Below, one piece after another: positions 49,370 to 57,683 of a stretch of DNA of 64,000 nt. Under the pieces are notes generated by a model. The model was not told the DNA's origin. It was given only the letters and a program-made list of their open reading frames with translations, and ran no database searches. The DNA is taken from positions 124,001 through 188,000 of the forward strand of contig NZ_JAMZEK010000002.1 of NCBI RefSeq assembly GCF_024158035.1, in the 5' to 3' direction. This DNA is from Dyella lutea. Lineage in GTDB: Bacteria; Pseudomonadota; Gammaproteobacteria; Xanthomonadales; Rhodanobacteraceae. Position 1 is the stretch's first letter; every line of letters begins with the position of its first letter. The position numbers and the translations under genes are program-made.

Positions 49370-50122
49370 ATGCACTCTCCTGACCGAACCGCGCCCCTGC
49401 GCGGCTTCCGCTACTACGACCTGCTGGTCGGCGGCATGGTAGCCGTACTGCTGTGTTCCAACCTGATCGGGCCGGCCAAGGTCTGTACGGTCACGTTGCC
49501 GGTCGTCGGCGCGCTGACCTTCGGCGCGGGCAACCTGTTCTTCCCGATCGGCTACATCTTCGGTGACGTGCTGACCGAGGTTTACGGCTATGCACGGGCG
49601 CGGCGGGCGATCTGGGCCGGCTTCGGCGCGATGCTGTTCGCCACCTTCATGACCCAGGTGATCCTGCGCATGCCGGCCAGTCCAGCCGAGCCGTTCAACG
49701 CGCAGCTGCAGCCGGCGCTGGAGGTGGTGTTCGGCGGGACCTGGCGGATCGCGGCCGCCTCGTTGCTGGCCTACTGGATCGGCGATTTCGCCAACTCCTT
49801 CGTGATGGCCAAGATGAAGCTGGTCACGCGCGGACGCTGGCTGTGGACGCGCACCATCGGCTCGACCCTGGTCGGGCAGGGGGTGGACAGCCTCACGTTC
49901 TATCCGATCGCCTTCATCGGCATCTGGGAAGGCCAGACCATCGCCAAGGTGATCGTCTTCAACTGGCTGATGAAGGTCACGGTCGAAGTGGTGTTCACCC
50001 CGCTGACCTACGCCGTGGTGGGGTTCCTCAAGCGCCATGAAGGCGTGGACACTTTCGATGAAGACACGCACTTCAACCCCTTCAGCCTGAAGGACGAGGG
50101 CGAGCTGCGGCGCTACGGATGA
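49370..50122 (+). CDS. yhhQ: Queuosine precursor transporter (YhhQ/QPTR family)
   Basis: A 250-residue membrane protein with about six spans and signature segments GAGNLFFPIGYIFGDVLTEVYG and YWIGDFANSFVMAKMK. Members such as E. coli YhhQ take up preQ0 and preQ1. With queE and queC nearby, the organism seems able both to make and to salvage precursor. ATG at 49370 places the first span normally. It overlaps the acyltransferase by four bases (ATGA). Confidence 0.9.
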   Translation: MHSPDRTAPLRGFRYYDLLVGGMVAVLLCSNLIGPAKVCTVTLPVVGALTFGAGNLFFPIGYIFGDVLTEVYGYARARRAIWAGFGAMLFATFMTQVILRMPASPAEPFNAQLQPALEVVFGGTWRIAAASLLAYWIGDFANSFVMAKMKLVTRGRWLWTRTIGSTLVGQGVDSLTFYPIAFIGIWEGQTIAKVIVFNWLMKVTVEVVFTPLTYAVVGFLKRHEGVDTFDEDTHFNPFSLKDEGELRRYG

Positions 50123-51225
50123 GTGCGGCCCCGACGCGTCATCACGGCATCGATCGCCTTCGCGGCCTGGCGATCGTGCTGGTGGTGCTGCATCACCTCG
50201 GGCTACGTATCCCTTTGCGCGAGACCGTGCTGGCCGACTGGCTGCCCCGGCGCGTGCTGGGCGCGCTCAACTACAACGGCTACGAAGCGGTGTTCGTGTT
50301 CTTCGTGGTCAGCGGCTTCCTGATCGCGGGCAACACGCTGGACCGTTGGGGCGACCTGGCGCGGATCGATCTGCGCGCGTTCTATACGCGGCGCGCCTCG
50401 CGGATTCTGCCGCTGCTGCTCTTGCTGGTCGCGGTGCTGGCGCTGCTGCATGGACTGGGTGTGGCGGACTACGTGATCCATCGCCCGGGACAGTCCCTGG
50501 CCGGCGCGGTGGCCTCGGCGCTCGGGCTCTGCCTGAATTGGTACGAGGGGCGCACCGGCTACCTCCCGGGCAGCTGGGATGTGCTGTGGTCGCTGTCGAT
50601 CGAGGAGGCGTTCTACCTCGGCTTCCCGCTGGTCTGCCTGCTGACGCGCCGGCGACGCGTGCTGGTTCCGCTGCTGCTGTTGCTCGCGGTATCGCTGCCA
50701 TGGTCGCTGGCGACGCTCGGCGACAACGAGATCTGGAAGGAAAAGGCCTACCTGCCCGGCATGGCCGCGATCGCGACGGGCGTGCTCGGGGCGTTGTGGG
50801 TTCACGGTAGGCCGCCGCGGGCCTGGGTGGCGCGGCTCATGCGCTGGTCGGGAGCGGGGGTGCTCGCCCTCGTCATGCTGGCGATGCCGTGGCTGTGGCG
50901 ATGGCTGCACGACGGCGTGATGATTGTGCTGGTCGCTGCGACGGGGGCGCTGCTGGTGGGGATGCGTACCTCACCGCATCCGTCGCGCTCGGTCAGGGGT
51001 TGGCGCTGGCTGGAGCGCTGGGGCCGTCTGAGTTACGAGATCTACCTTTCGCACATGTTCGTGGTGTTCGCGACGGTGCGCCTGTGGCGATTCGCCGGAG
51101 CGGATCCGCGCAGCGGGGTGATCTGGTATCTGCCGGCTTTGGCAGGCAGCCTGGCGCTCGGCTGGGGCCTGTCCACGTTCCTCACGCAGCCCTGCGAACG
51201 CCGGTGGCGCAGGCGCTGGCCCTAG
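50119..51225 (+). CDS. Acyltransferase family 3 membrane protein (OafA/YrhL-like)
   Basis: A 368-residue multispan protein with the acyltransferase-3 pattern: HHGIDRLRGLAIVLVVLHHLG at the N terminus (conserved RGLA and the catalytic-type His), FFVVSGFLIAGN, YTRRASRILP and WSLSIEEAFYLGFP. Such enzymes O-acetylate cell-surface sugars, LPS or exopolysaccharide at the inner membrane. The C-terminal extracytoplasmic SGNH domain of some relatives is absent. Translationally coupled to the YhhQ gene. Confidence 0.88.
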   Translation: MSAAPTRHHGIDRLRGLAIVLVVLHHLGLRIPLRETVLADWLPRRVLGALNYNGYEAVFVFFVVSGFLIAGNTLDRWGDLARIDLRAFYTRRASRILPLLLLLVAVLALLHGLGVADYVIHRPGQSLAGAVASALGLCLNWYEGRTGYLPGSWDVLWSLSIEEAFYLGFPLVCLLTRRRRVLVPLLLLLAVSLPWSLATLGDNEIWKEKAYLPGMAAIATGVLGALWVHGRPPRAWVARLMRWSGAGVLALVMLAMPWLWRWLHDGVMIVLVAATGALLVGMRTSPHPSRSVRGWRWLERWGRLSYEIYLSHMFVVFATVRLWRFAGADPRSGVIWYLPALAGSLALGWGLSTFLTQPCERRWRRRWP

Positions 51226-51242
51226 CGACGCCAGGAAAACGC

Positions 51243-51269
51243 TCAAGTCTCCCCGCGGGCGGTCGATAT
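51243..51269 (+). promoter_or_regulatory. FliA (sigma-28) type promoter
   Basis: TCAAGTCT (51243-51250) and GTCGATAT (51262-51269) are separated by exactly 11 bp. The FliA consensus is TAAAGTTT-N11-GCCGATAA, and Pseudomonas versions often begin TCAAG; matches are 6/8 and 6/8. It is 172 bp before the small gene at 51441, so that gene may belong to the late flagellar regulon. Confidence 0.5.
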
Positions 51270-51440
51270 GCCCGGCATGAAGACGTGCAGGACCCGTCCG
51301 GATGCGCTTTCCTACGGGGCTATCCGTCATTTCCCGGTGCCGGATACCCGCTCCGGTGACATGGCCCGTTCCCTGCATACCCGGTCCAACGCCAATGGTC
51401 GCGACGCGATCTTGACGCCCGCGGAGAGAACGTTGCGACC

Positions 51441-51818
51441 ATGAATCATTTCGGCAAGCCACCATCGGGTCCTTCGGCCAACACGGTCGACTGGAGCGAT
51501 CCCAAGCTCCAGTCGCTGCTGAGCAAGACCGAAGGGTGGAGCCTGGACAACCGCGGCGTGTCCGAGCCGGTTCCCTGCGAGCTCCACGTGGGATGGGGGG
51601 CGGGTACCGGGCGGCCGGGCAGTCTGGTTCACGAGCAGCCGGGCGTACTTGTCGTGGTGAGTCAGGCGATCATTCCCAACGGCGAGCAGGTGCGGGTGGA
51701 CCGGTTCCAGCACGGGGGGCTGCGGTCGACCTGGGGCGCGGTGGTGGACAGCCGCGAGGGCCGTCGCGAAGGGGATCGTTCCCGCGGGCTCCAGGTGTAC
51801 TGGGTGCACACCCGCTGA
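51441..51818 (+). CDS. Small protein of unknown function, PilZ-like pattern
   Basis: A 125-residue soluble protein without signal peptide or membrane span. Residues about 44-123 run SEPVPCELHVGWGAGTGRPG, then GVLVVVSQAIIPNGEQVRVDR, STWGAVVDSREGRREGDR and GLQVYWV. The order of small beta strands with a P-x-G turn and a final GLQVYW resembles the second half of PilZ domains. The Arg-x3-Arg and D/N-x-S-x-x-G c-di-GMP motifs are not evident, so the label is tentative. GGAGAG lies 12 nt upstream and a FliA-like promoter further up. A competing minus-strand frame has poorer codon usage. Confidence 0.55.
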   Translation: MNHFGKPPSGPSANTVDWSDPKLQSLLSKTEGWSLDNRGVSEPVPCELHVGWGAGTGRPGSLVHEQPGVLVVVSQAIIPNGEQVRVDRFQHGGLRSTWGAVVDSREGRREGDRSRGLQVYWVHTR

Positions 51819-52326
51819 AGCACTTCCCTGGTCGCGATCGCTGCGGCGAAGTGCGCCCGCCCTCGGTGGCCGGGTCTGGATCAGGCGTGGTCCGATGGGC
51901 GTTTCGCGCTGCCCGCATCCGTGCGCCGATGGCACTGTTTTCGATCAGGCCAGTGACGGAAATTTGATCTGCATCGCACTTACGATACGTAATAAATCGC
52001 GCTGCATGCTAAAGGAATGCGCTCTTTCGGTGCTGCCGCAAGATAATGCGGACGCATGATTTTGCAAGCCTCTGCCGCGGAACGCTTTTTATCCCGGCGA
52101 AGCCATGGGTGGCTGCGTAGATCACTGATATTAGGGAAAAAATTCCCATTGTGCGGGGTAGTGTCATTCGATTAGTTTCCGCGTGCCTGGTTTTCCTGGG
52201 GAGGAAGGCCAGGCCTGCGTCGCGATGTCTTTATGTCGCGCCGGAGTTTGTTTGCGTACCCGTGATGCGCTTCAAGCGCCAACACGTCTCAGTTCGCTTT
52301 CAACTCAATCAATGCGGGGAGAATGT
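51819..52326. other. 508-bp non-coding, AT-richer region before the secreted protein gene
   Basis: No credible gene. Base composition drops clearly below the genome norm, especially 51955-52180. An inverted repeat GGGAA/TTCCC with an A4 spacer lies at 52134-52147. The last 140 bp can fold into several hairpins (listed separately). No confident promoter was found. Confidence 0.6.
52185..52279 (+). promoter_or_regulatory. Structured 5' leader of the secreted-protein gene
   Basis: A 13-bp RNA hairpin with two G-U pairs and a GGGG loop covers 52185-52214 (arms 52185-52197 and 52202-52214). CGCGA/TCGCG can pair near 52220-52240, and GCGCTT-C-AAGCGC forms a palindrome at 52267-52279. The block ends 47 nt before the ATG. 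It matches no riboswitch class I can recognise. Confidence 0.4.
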
Positions 52327-53451
52327 ATGTCCAGACTCAATAGTCGGTGGCTTGCTGTCGCGGCCGCCTCGGCTCTTCTCGGCCTCTCGGCCGGCGCGAT
52401 CGCCGGCCCGTCCCAGGACGACGGGATGAACCCTTATTCGCCAGCCTACGGCCACTCGTACCGTCATGGCGTGGTGGCTACTCGTGAAGCACACAGCCAG
52501 ATGCGCGCCTGGGCCGCGCTGCACGCAGCCAGGGGCGCGCGCACCACGTCATCGGGCAAGGCCCTGAGCTATGGCGGAGGCGTCGATGGCATTGGCGTCA
52601 CCAGCGGCACTCCCAAGGTCTACCTGGTCGTCTACGGCAGCCAGTGGGGTACCGCCGGGACCGATGCCAACGGCAACATGACCCTGTCAGGTGACTCGGT
52701 CGGTGCGGTGCCTTACCTCGAGAACCTGTTCAAGGGATTGGGCACTGGCGGCGAGTTGTGGTCGGGCACGATGACCCAGTACTGCGACGGTTCGCTGGTC
52801 TCCACGGGAGCGACCTCCTGTCCGTCGGGGGCTCCGCACATCGGCTATCCGACGGGCGGCGCCTTTGCCGGCATCTGGTACGACAACTCGGTGGCTTCGC
52901 CGTCGAGCGCCACCGGTGCCCAGCTGGCGCAGGAAGCGATCAAGGCGGCGCAGCATTTCGGCAATACCACGGCGGCGTCGAACCGTTACGTGCAGTACGT
53001 GATCCTGTCGCCGACCGGTACCCATCCGGATGGCTTCAATACCTCCAACGGCCAGTTCTGTGCGTGGCACGACTGGAATGGCGACTGGAGCGTGAGCTCG
53101 CCGGTGGGCGATGTGGCGTTCACCAACATGCCGTACGTCTACGACATGGGCACCAGCTGCGGGCAGAACTTCGTCAACAGCGGCGCCAGCGGCAAGCTGG
53201 ATGGCTTCTCGATCGTCGAAGGCCACGAGTACGCCGAGACGGTGACCGACCAGAACCCTGCCGGCGGCTGGACCAACCGGAACCGCCGCAGCAGCAGCTA
53301 CGGCCAGGAGAACGGTGACGAGTGCGCCTGGATCTCGTCCGGCCAGGGTAAGTCGGCCGACGTGGTGATGGCCAACGGCACCTACGCCATGCAGAGCACC
53401 TGGTCGAACGACACCAACGAGTGCGACATCGCGCATCCGGTCGTGCAGTAA
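52327..53451 (+). CDS. Secreted protein with HE-x-x-E / ENGDEC motif, possible metallopeptidase
   Basis: A 374-residue protein with a signal peptide (to GAIAGP, about residue 27) and six or more cysteines. A distinctive C-terminal block reads EGHEYAETVTDQNPAGGW followed about 17 residues later by GQENGDECAWISSG. HEYAE with a downstream Glu/Asp could bind a metal, as in secreted zinc peptidases, but it is not the canonical HExxH. I recall similar HEYxE...TDP...GW...ExGDxC proteins in soil bacteria annotated as hypothetical. The ATG at 52327 has GGGGAGAA upstream. A strong terminator follows, so it is monocistronic. Function unknown. Confidence 0.72.
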   Translation: MSRLNSRWLAVAAASALLGLSAGAIAGPSQDDGMNPYSPAYGHSYRHGVVATREAHSQMRAWAALHAARGARTTSSGKALSYGGGVDGIGVTSGTPKVYLVVYGSQWGTAGTDANGNMTLSGDSVGAVPYLENLFKGLGTGGELWSGTMTQYCDGSLVSTGATSCPSGAPHIGYPTGGAFAGIWYDNSVASPSSATGAQLAQEAIKAAQHFGNTTAASNRYVQYVILSPTGTHPDGFNTSNGQFCAWHDWNGDWSVSSPVGDVAFTNMPYVYDMGTSCGQNFVNSGASGKLDGFSIVEGHEYAETVTDQNPAGGWTNRNRRSSSYGQENGDECAWISSGQGKSADVVMANGTYAMQSTWSNDTNECDIAHPVVQ

Positions 53452-53478
53452 GACCACCCTCCGGCTATCCGGAAGCGA

Positions 53479-53513
53479 AAGGGCCGCGGCGCGAGCCGCG
53501 GCCCTTACTTTTT
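53479..53513 (+). terminator. Intrinsic terminator after the secreted-protein gene
   Basis: A 12-bp perfect stem (53479-53490 with 53495-53506), 4-nt loop and a T-run lie 28 bp after the stop codon. Confidence 0.88.
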
Positions 53514-53577
53514 CATCATATGGCCGGGATCGCGGGATCGCGAAACCGCGGGCACGGTCGATGCCGTGCGGTGGCGA

Positions 53578-54393
53578 TCAGTGGCGCAGCGCGTTGATGC
53601 TGGCCCGCAGCTCCTGCGCCGCCACCCGTGCCGCCGAGGCGAAATCCTCGCCGCAGCCGGCATACAGGATGCCGCGCGAGGAGTTGATCATCAGGCCGGT
53701 GCGGTCGGCGGTGAGGCCGTGCTTCAGCACGGCGGCCACGTCGCCGCCCTGGGCGCCGATGCCCGGCACCAGCAGCGGCATGTCGCCGACGCGGGCGCGG
53801 ACCTGGCCCAGTTCCTCCGGCCAGGTGGCGCCACAGACCAAGGCGCAGTTGCCGTGGCCGTTCCAGTCGCGGGCGACCGTCTCGGCCACGCGCAGGTAAA
53901 GCGGTTCGCCGCCGCAGTCCAGCGCCTGGAAATCCGCGCCGCCCGGGTTGGAGGTGCGGCAGAGCAGGATCACGCCCTTGTCGGCGCGCTCAAGGAACGG
54001 CGCGATCGAGTCGCGCCCCATGTACGGGTTGAGCGTCACCGCGTCGGCGCCGAAGCGATCGAATGCCTCGGTGACGTAGTGCTGGGCGGTGGAGCCGATG
54101 TCGCCGCGCTTGGCGTCGAGGATCACCGGCACGCCCGGATAATTCGTGTGGATGTGCGCGATCAGCCGTTCCAGCGTGTCTTCGGCGCGCAGTGCGGCGA
54201 AGTGGGCGATCTGCGGCTTGAACGCGCAGGCGAGGTCGGCGGTGGCGTCGACGATCGCAGCGCAGAACTCGAACACCGCGTCGGGCCACCCCTTCAGATG
54301 CGCCGGCAGCTTGCCCAGCTCGGGATCGAGGCCGACGCAGACCAGCGAGTCGTGTCGCTGCCAGGCGTCGGCGAGGGTCTGCATGAAGCTCAT
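53578..54393 (-). CDS. pyrF: Orotidine-5'-phosphate decarboxylase (type 2)
   Basis: A 271-residue PyrF of the longer type 2 subfamily, with the catalytic charged network [15 protein letters not shown] (Asp93, Lys95, Asp98), substrate-contact segment [15 protein letters not shown] and [10 protein letters not shown] near the C terminus. It performs the last step of UMP synthesis. GAGGAA is spaced normally upstream of the ATG at 54393. The cupin gene ends 28 bp upstream, so they are probably cotranscribed. Confidence 0.95.
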   Translation of the reverse strand: MSFMQTLADAWQRHDSLVCVGLDPELGKLPAHLKGWPDAVFEFCAAIVDATADLACAFKPQIAHFAALRAEDTLERLIAHIHTNYPGVPVILDAKRGDIGSTAQHYVTEAFDRFGADAVTLNPYMGRDSIAPFLERADKGVILLCRTSNPGGADFQALDCGGEPLYLRVAETVARDWNGHGNCALVCGATWPEELGQVRARVGDMPLLVPGIGAQGGDVAAVLKHGLTADRTGLMINSSRGILYAGCGEDFASAARVAAQELRASINALRH

Positions 54394-54421
54394 CGCGGGT
54401 TCCTCTTCGGAGGGCGCACCG

Positions 54422-54898
54422 TCAGTACGGCGTGCCGTCCTTGTGCAGGTAAGTCCAGCGCCCGTCGAGGGTGGCGCCCTTGAGATCGACGTCCGGGTAA
54501 TCGACTGTCTCGCCGGCGCAGCGCGCGCCGATCTCCAGGTAGAGCACCTCGGCGTCGCTGCGGTTGACCAGCGCGTGGCCGTCGCCGGTGCCGGCCTTGA
54601 AGCCGGCGCACATGCCCGGGCGCAGCGGTGTCTCGCCGGCGTCGGTGAGCAGGGTCGGCGTGCCCTCGAGGATGTAGACGAACTCGTCCTCGAGCCGGTG
54701 CGCGTGGCGCAGCGCCGAGCGCGCACCTGGCCCCAGGCGGGCCAGGTTGACGCCGAAGCCGGTCAGGCCGAACACATCGCCCAGCCGGCGGCGCGAGCGG
54801 TCGCCCATCTGCGCGCCGAACGGCGCGGGGTAGCCCGAGCCGGTTCGCTCGGGGGCGTCCCCGGCATCGATTGCGACAGGAGGCTTGTGATCGGTCAT
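54422..54898 (-). CDS. Cupin-domain protein
   Basis: A 158-residue single cupin. Motif 1 is [18 protein letters not shown] with metal ligands His65, His67 and Glu70/Glu72; motif 2 ([19 protein letters not shown]) gives a further His. Such proteins bind Mn, Fe or Zn and range from isomerases to dioxygenases; the particular reaction is unknown. It sits between ettA and pyrF on the same strand. Confidence 0.85.
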   Translation of the reverse strand: MTDHKPPVAIDAGDAPERTGSGYPAPFGAQMGDRSRRRLGDVFGLTGFGVNLARLGPGARSALRHAHRLEDEFVYILEGTPTLLTDAGETPLRPGMCAGFKAGTGDGHALVNRSDAEVLYLEIGARCAGETVDYPDVDLKGATLDGRWTYLHKDGTPY

Positions 54899-54911
54899 CG
54901 CGTGTTCCCGA

Positions 54912-56570
54912 TCAGGCCAGCTTCTTGTACTTCACTCGGTGCGGGCCGGCATCGTCGCCAAGGCGGCGCTTCTTGTCGGCCTCGTACTCGTTGTAGTTGC
55001 CGGGGAAGAACTCCACGTGCGAGTCGCCCTCGAAGGCGATGATGTGGGTGGCGATGCGGTCCAGGAACCAGCGGTCATGCGAGATGACCACCGCGCAGCC
55101 GGGGAACTCCAGCAGCGCGTCTTCCAGTGCGCGCAGGGTTTCCACGTCCAGGTCGTTGGACGGCTCGTCGAGCAGCAGCACGTTGCCGCCCTGCAGCAGG
55201 GTCTTGGCCATGTGCAGGCGGCCGCGCTCGCCGCCGGAGAGGCTGCCGACGATCTTCTGCTGGTCGGTGCCCTTGAAGTTGAAGCGGCCGATGTAGGCGC
55301 GCGACTGGATCTCGAAGTTGCCGATGGTGAGGATGTCCGAGCCGCCGGACACTTCCTGCCACACGTTGTTCTTCGCATCGAGCGCGTCGCGCGACTGGTC
55401 GACGTAGGCCAGCTTGACGGTATGGCCGAGCTTCACCTCGCCGGAATCGGGCTGCTCCTTGCCCATGATCATCTTCATCAGCGTGGACTTGCCGGCGCCG
55501 TTGGGGCCGATCACGCCTACGATGGCGCCCGGCGGGATCTTGAACGAGAGGTCCTCGATCAGCACGCGGTCGCCGAACGATTTGGTGACGTTCTTGAACT
55601 CGATCACTTCCTGGCCCAGGCGCTCGCCCGGCGGGATGAAGATCTCGTTGGTCTCGTTGCGGCGCTGGTACTCGACCGAGTTCAGCTCCTCGAAGCGGTT
55701 CAGGCGCGCCTTGCCCTTGGACTGGCGCCCCTTGGCGGCCGAGCGCACCCACTCCAGCTCTTTCTGGATCGCCTTCTGGCGCGATTTCTCCTGCTGGGCT
55801 TCCTGCTTCAGGCGCTCGTCCTTCTGCACCAGCCACTCGGTGTAGTTGCCCTTCCACGGAATGCCGCGGCCGCGGTCCAGCTCGAGGATCCACTCGGCGG
55901 CGTTGTCGAGGAAGTAGCGGTCATGGGTGACCGCCACCACGGTGCCGGGGTAGTTCTGCAGGAACTGCTCCAGCCAGTCCACCGATTCGGCGTCCAGGTG
56001 GTTGGTCGGCTCGTCCAGCAGCAGCATGTCCGGCTTGGACAGCAACAGGCGGCACAGCGCCACGCGGCGCTTCTCGCCACCGGAGAGCGGGCCGATCTTC
56101 GCGTCCCACGGCGGCAGGCGCAGCGCATCGGCGGCCACTTCGAGCTGGCGCTCGAGCGCGTGGGCGTCGTTGGCGGCCAGCAGGTTCTCCAGCTTCTCCT
56201 GCTCCTTGGCCAGCGCGTCGAAATCGGCGCCTTCCTCGGCGTAGGCGGCGTACACCTCCTCCAGCCGCTTCTGCGCGTCGAGCACCTCGGACACGCCTTC
56301 CTCGACCGCCTCGCGGACGGTCTTCTCCGGATCCAGCTCCGGCTCCTGCGCCAGATAGCCGACCTTGATGCCCGGCTGCGGGCGGGCCTCGCCCTGGAAG
56401 TCCTTGTCCACGCCGGCCATGATCCTGAGCACCGTCGACTTGCCCGCGCCGTTCAGGCCCAGCAGGCCGATCTTGGCGCCGGGGAAAAAGCTGAGCGAGA
56501 TGTCCTTGATGATCTGGCGCTTCGGGGGAACGATCTTGCTCACCCCGTTCATGGTGTAGATGTACTGCAT
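54912..56570 (-). CDS. ettA: Energy-dependent translational throttle EttA (ABC-F)
   Basis: A 552-residue ABC-F protein with two ATPase cassettes: Walker A GLNGAGKS (38-45) with LSGGEKRRVALCRLLL, and GPNGAGKS (about 350) with LSGGERGRLHMAKTLL. The arm and linker regions characteristic of EttA (KGNYTEWLVQKDERLKQE, RNETNEIFIPPGERLG) are present. It gates the ribosomal E site according to ATP level. The start MQYIYTMNGVSKIVPPKR is the family norm. The cupin ATG lies 13 bp past its stop. Confidence 0.95.
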   Translation of the reverse strand: MQYIYTMNGVSKIVPPKRQIIKDISLSFFPGAKIGLLGLNGAGKSTVLRIMAGVDKDFQGEARPQPGIKVGYLAQEPELDPEKTVREAVEEGVSEVLDAQKRLEEVYAAYAEEGADFDALAKEQEKLENLLAANDAHALERQLEVAADALRLPPWDAKIGPLSGGEKRRVALCRLLLSKPDMLLLDEPTNHLDAESVDWLEQFLQNYPGTVVAVTHDRYFLDNAAEWILELDRGRGIPWKGNYTEWLVQKDERLKQEAQQEKSRQKAIQKELEWVRSAAKGRQSKGKARLNRFEELNSVEYQRRNETNEIFIPPGERLGQEVIEFKNVTKSFGDRVLIEDLSFKIPPGAIVGVIGPNGAGKSTLMKMIMGKEQPDSGEVKLGHTVKLAYVDQSRDALDAKNNVWQEVSGGSDILTIGNFEIQSRAYIGRFNFKGTDQQKIVGSLSGGERGRLHMAKTLLQGGNVLLLDEPSNDLDVETLRALEDALLEFPGCAVVISHDRWFLDRIATHIIAFEGDSHVEFFPGNYNEYEADKKRRLGDDAGPHRVKYKKLA

Positions 56571-56743
56571 GCTGGCTCCCGAAAGGCGGTCCGCAAGCCG
56601 CGTTCGCGCGCGGCCCGGCAAGTGAGGAACAAAGGGGAAAAGGCCTCCGATTATCGCCGATCGGCCTTTGCACTGCCATGGCAGGGCCCGCGGAGCCGCC
56701 CGGAGGCCCGCCACGCTGCGGGTTTTCCGCAGGGTGGACGACG

Positions 56744-57616
56744 ATGCTCCCGAAGATGGAGGCGCCTGCGCGCCGGGCAAGGCCGTTGCGCAGCTGGCGG
56801 TGGCTCGACGTACAGCTGGCGCGGCGGGCGGCCCGCTCCGGCCGGGTGGCCGTGTTCGCCCACGAATTCCTGTGCTTCGGGCTGAAACAGGCCTCCGCCT
56901 GCCTGTTCGGCGGGCTGATGGTGGCCCTGCTGGTCGCCAGCTGGCGCTGGTATCCGGCCCAGGCGGCGCTGTCGCGCTACGACTTCCTGACCCTGTCGGC
57001 GCTGGCCATCCAGCTCGGTCTGCTGGCCAGCGGGCTGGAAAGCCCCGAGGAGGCCCGGGTGATCGTGCTGTTCCACGTGGTCGGCACGGCGATGGAGCTG
57101 TTCAAGACCGCGGTCGGCTCGTGGAGCTACCCGGGATCATCAGTGCTGCATATCGGCGGGGTGCCGCTGTTCACCGGCTTCATGTACGCCTCGGTGGGCA
57201 GCTACATCGCCCGCGCCTGGCGGCTGTTCGATTTCCGCTTCACCCAGCACCCTCCGTTTGGCGCCACGGTGGCGCTGGCGGTGGCGATCTACGTGAACTT
57301 CTTCAGCCACCACTTCCTGCCGGATGCCCGTTGGCTGCTGTTTGCCGCGCTGGCGTGGCTGTTCGGGCCGACCTGGGTGCACTTCCGCATCCGCCGCCTG
57401 CACCGGCGGATGCCGCTGCTGCTGGGCTTCGTGCTGGTGGCGCTGTTCATCTGGCTGGCCGAGAACGTGGGGACCTACACCCATGCCTGGCTGTACCCGG
57501 CGCAGCGGGCCGGCTGGCACCCGGTGCCACTGGCCAAGCTGGGGTCCTGGCTGCTGCTGATGGTGATCAGCTACGTGATGGTCTCGGCGGTCCACCGCCG
57601 CGGCGCGGGCCGGTAG
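56744..57616 (+). CDS. DUF817 integral membrane protein
   Basis: A protein of about 290 residues with eight or so membrane spans and the DUF817 core [40 protein letters not shown] and [10 protein letters not shown]. Function is unknown. The start is uncertain: ATGs at 56678, 56744 and 56756 are in frame; 56744 avoids a Pro/Gly-rich prefix. It is divergent from ettA and precedes glyA by 67 bp. Confidence 0.82.
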   Translation: MLPKMEAPARRARPLRSWRWLDVQLARRAARSGRVAVFAHEFLCFGLKQASACLFGGLMVALLVASWRWYPAQAALSRYDFLTLSALAIQLGLLASGLESPEEARVIVLFHVVGTAMELFKTAVGSWSYPGSSVLHIGGVPLFTGFMYASVGSYIARAWRLFDFRFTQHPPFGATVALAVAIYVNFFSHHFLPDARWLLFAALAWLFGPTWVHFRIRRLHRRMPLLLGFVLVALFIWLAENVGTYTHAWLYPAQRAGWHPVPLAKLGSWLLLMVISYVMVSAVHRRGAGR

Positions 57617-57683
57617 CTGCAAACCGGCGCCGGCGTTACACTTTCGGGTCTTGTCCACCCCGCCAACCCGCCGAGGCCCCCGA

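Noticed and set aside
51268-51444. 58-codon plus-strand frame ending ATGA on the 51441 gene
   Set aside because: Its first ATG lies inside the proposed -10 and no ribosome site is seen for later starts. Kept only as a possibility within a finding.
51327-51935. Minus-strand frame of about 202 codons overlapping the 125-residue gene
   Set aside because: No ribosome site or motif, and high Arg/Pro content. The plus-strand frame has a ribosome site, a promoter candidate and a patterned protein.
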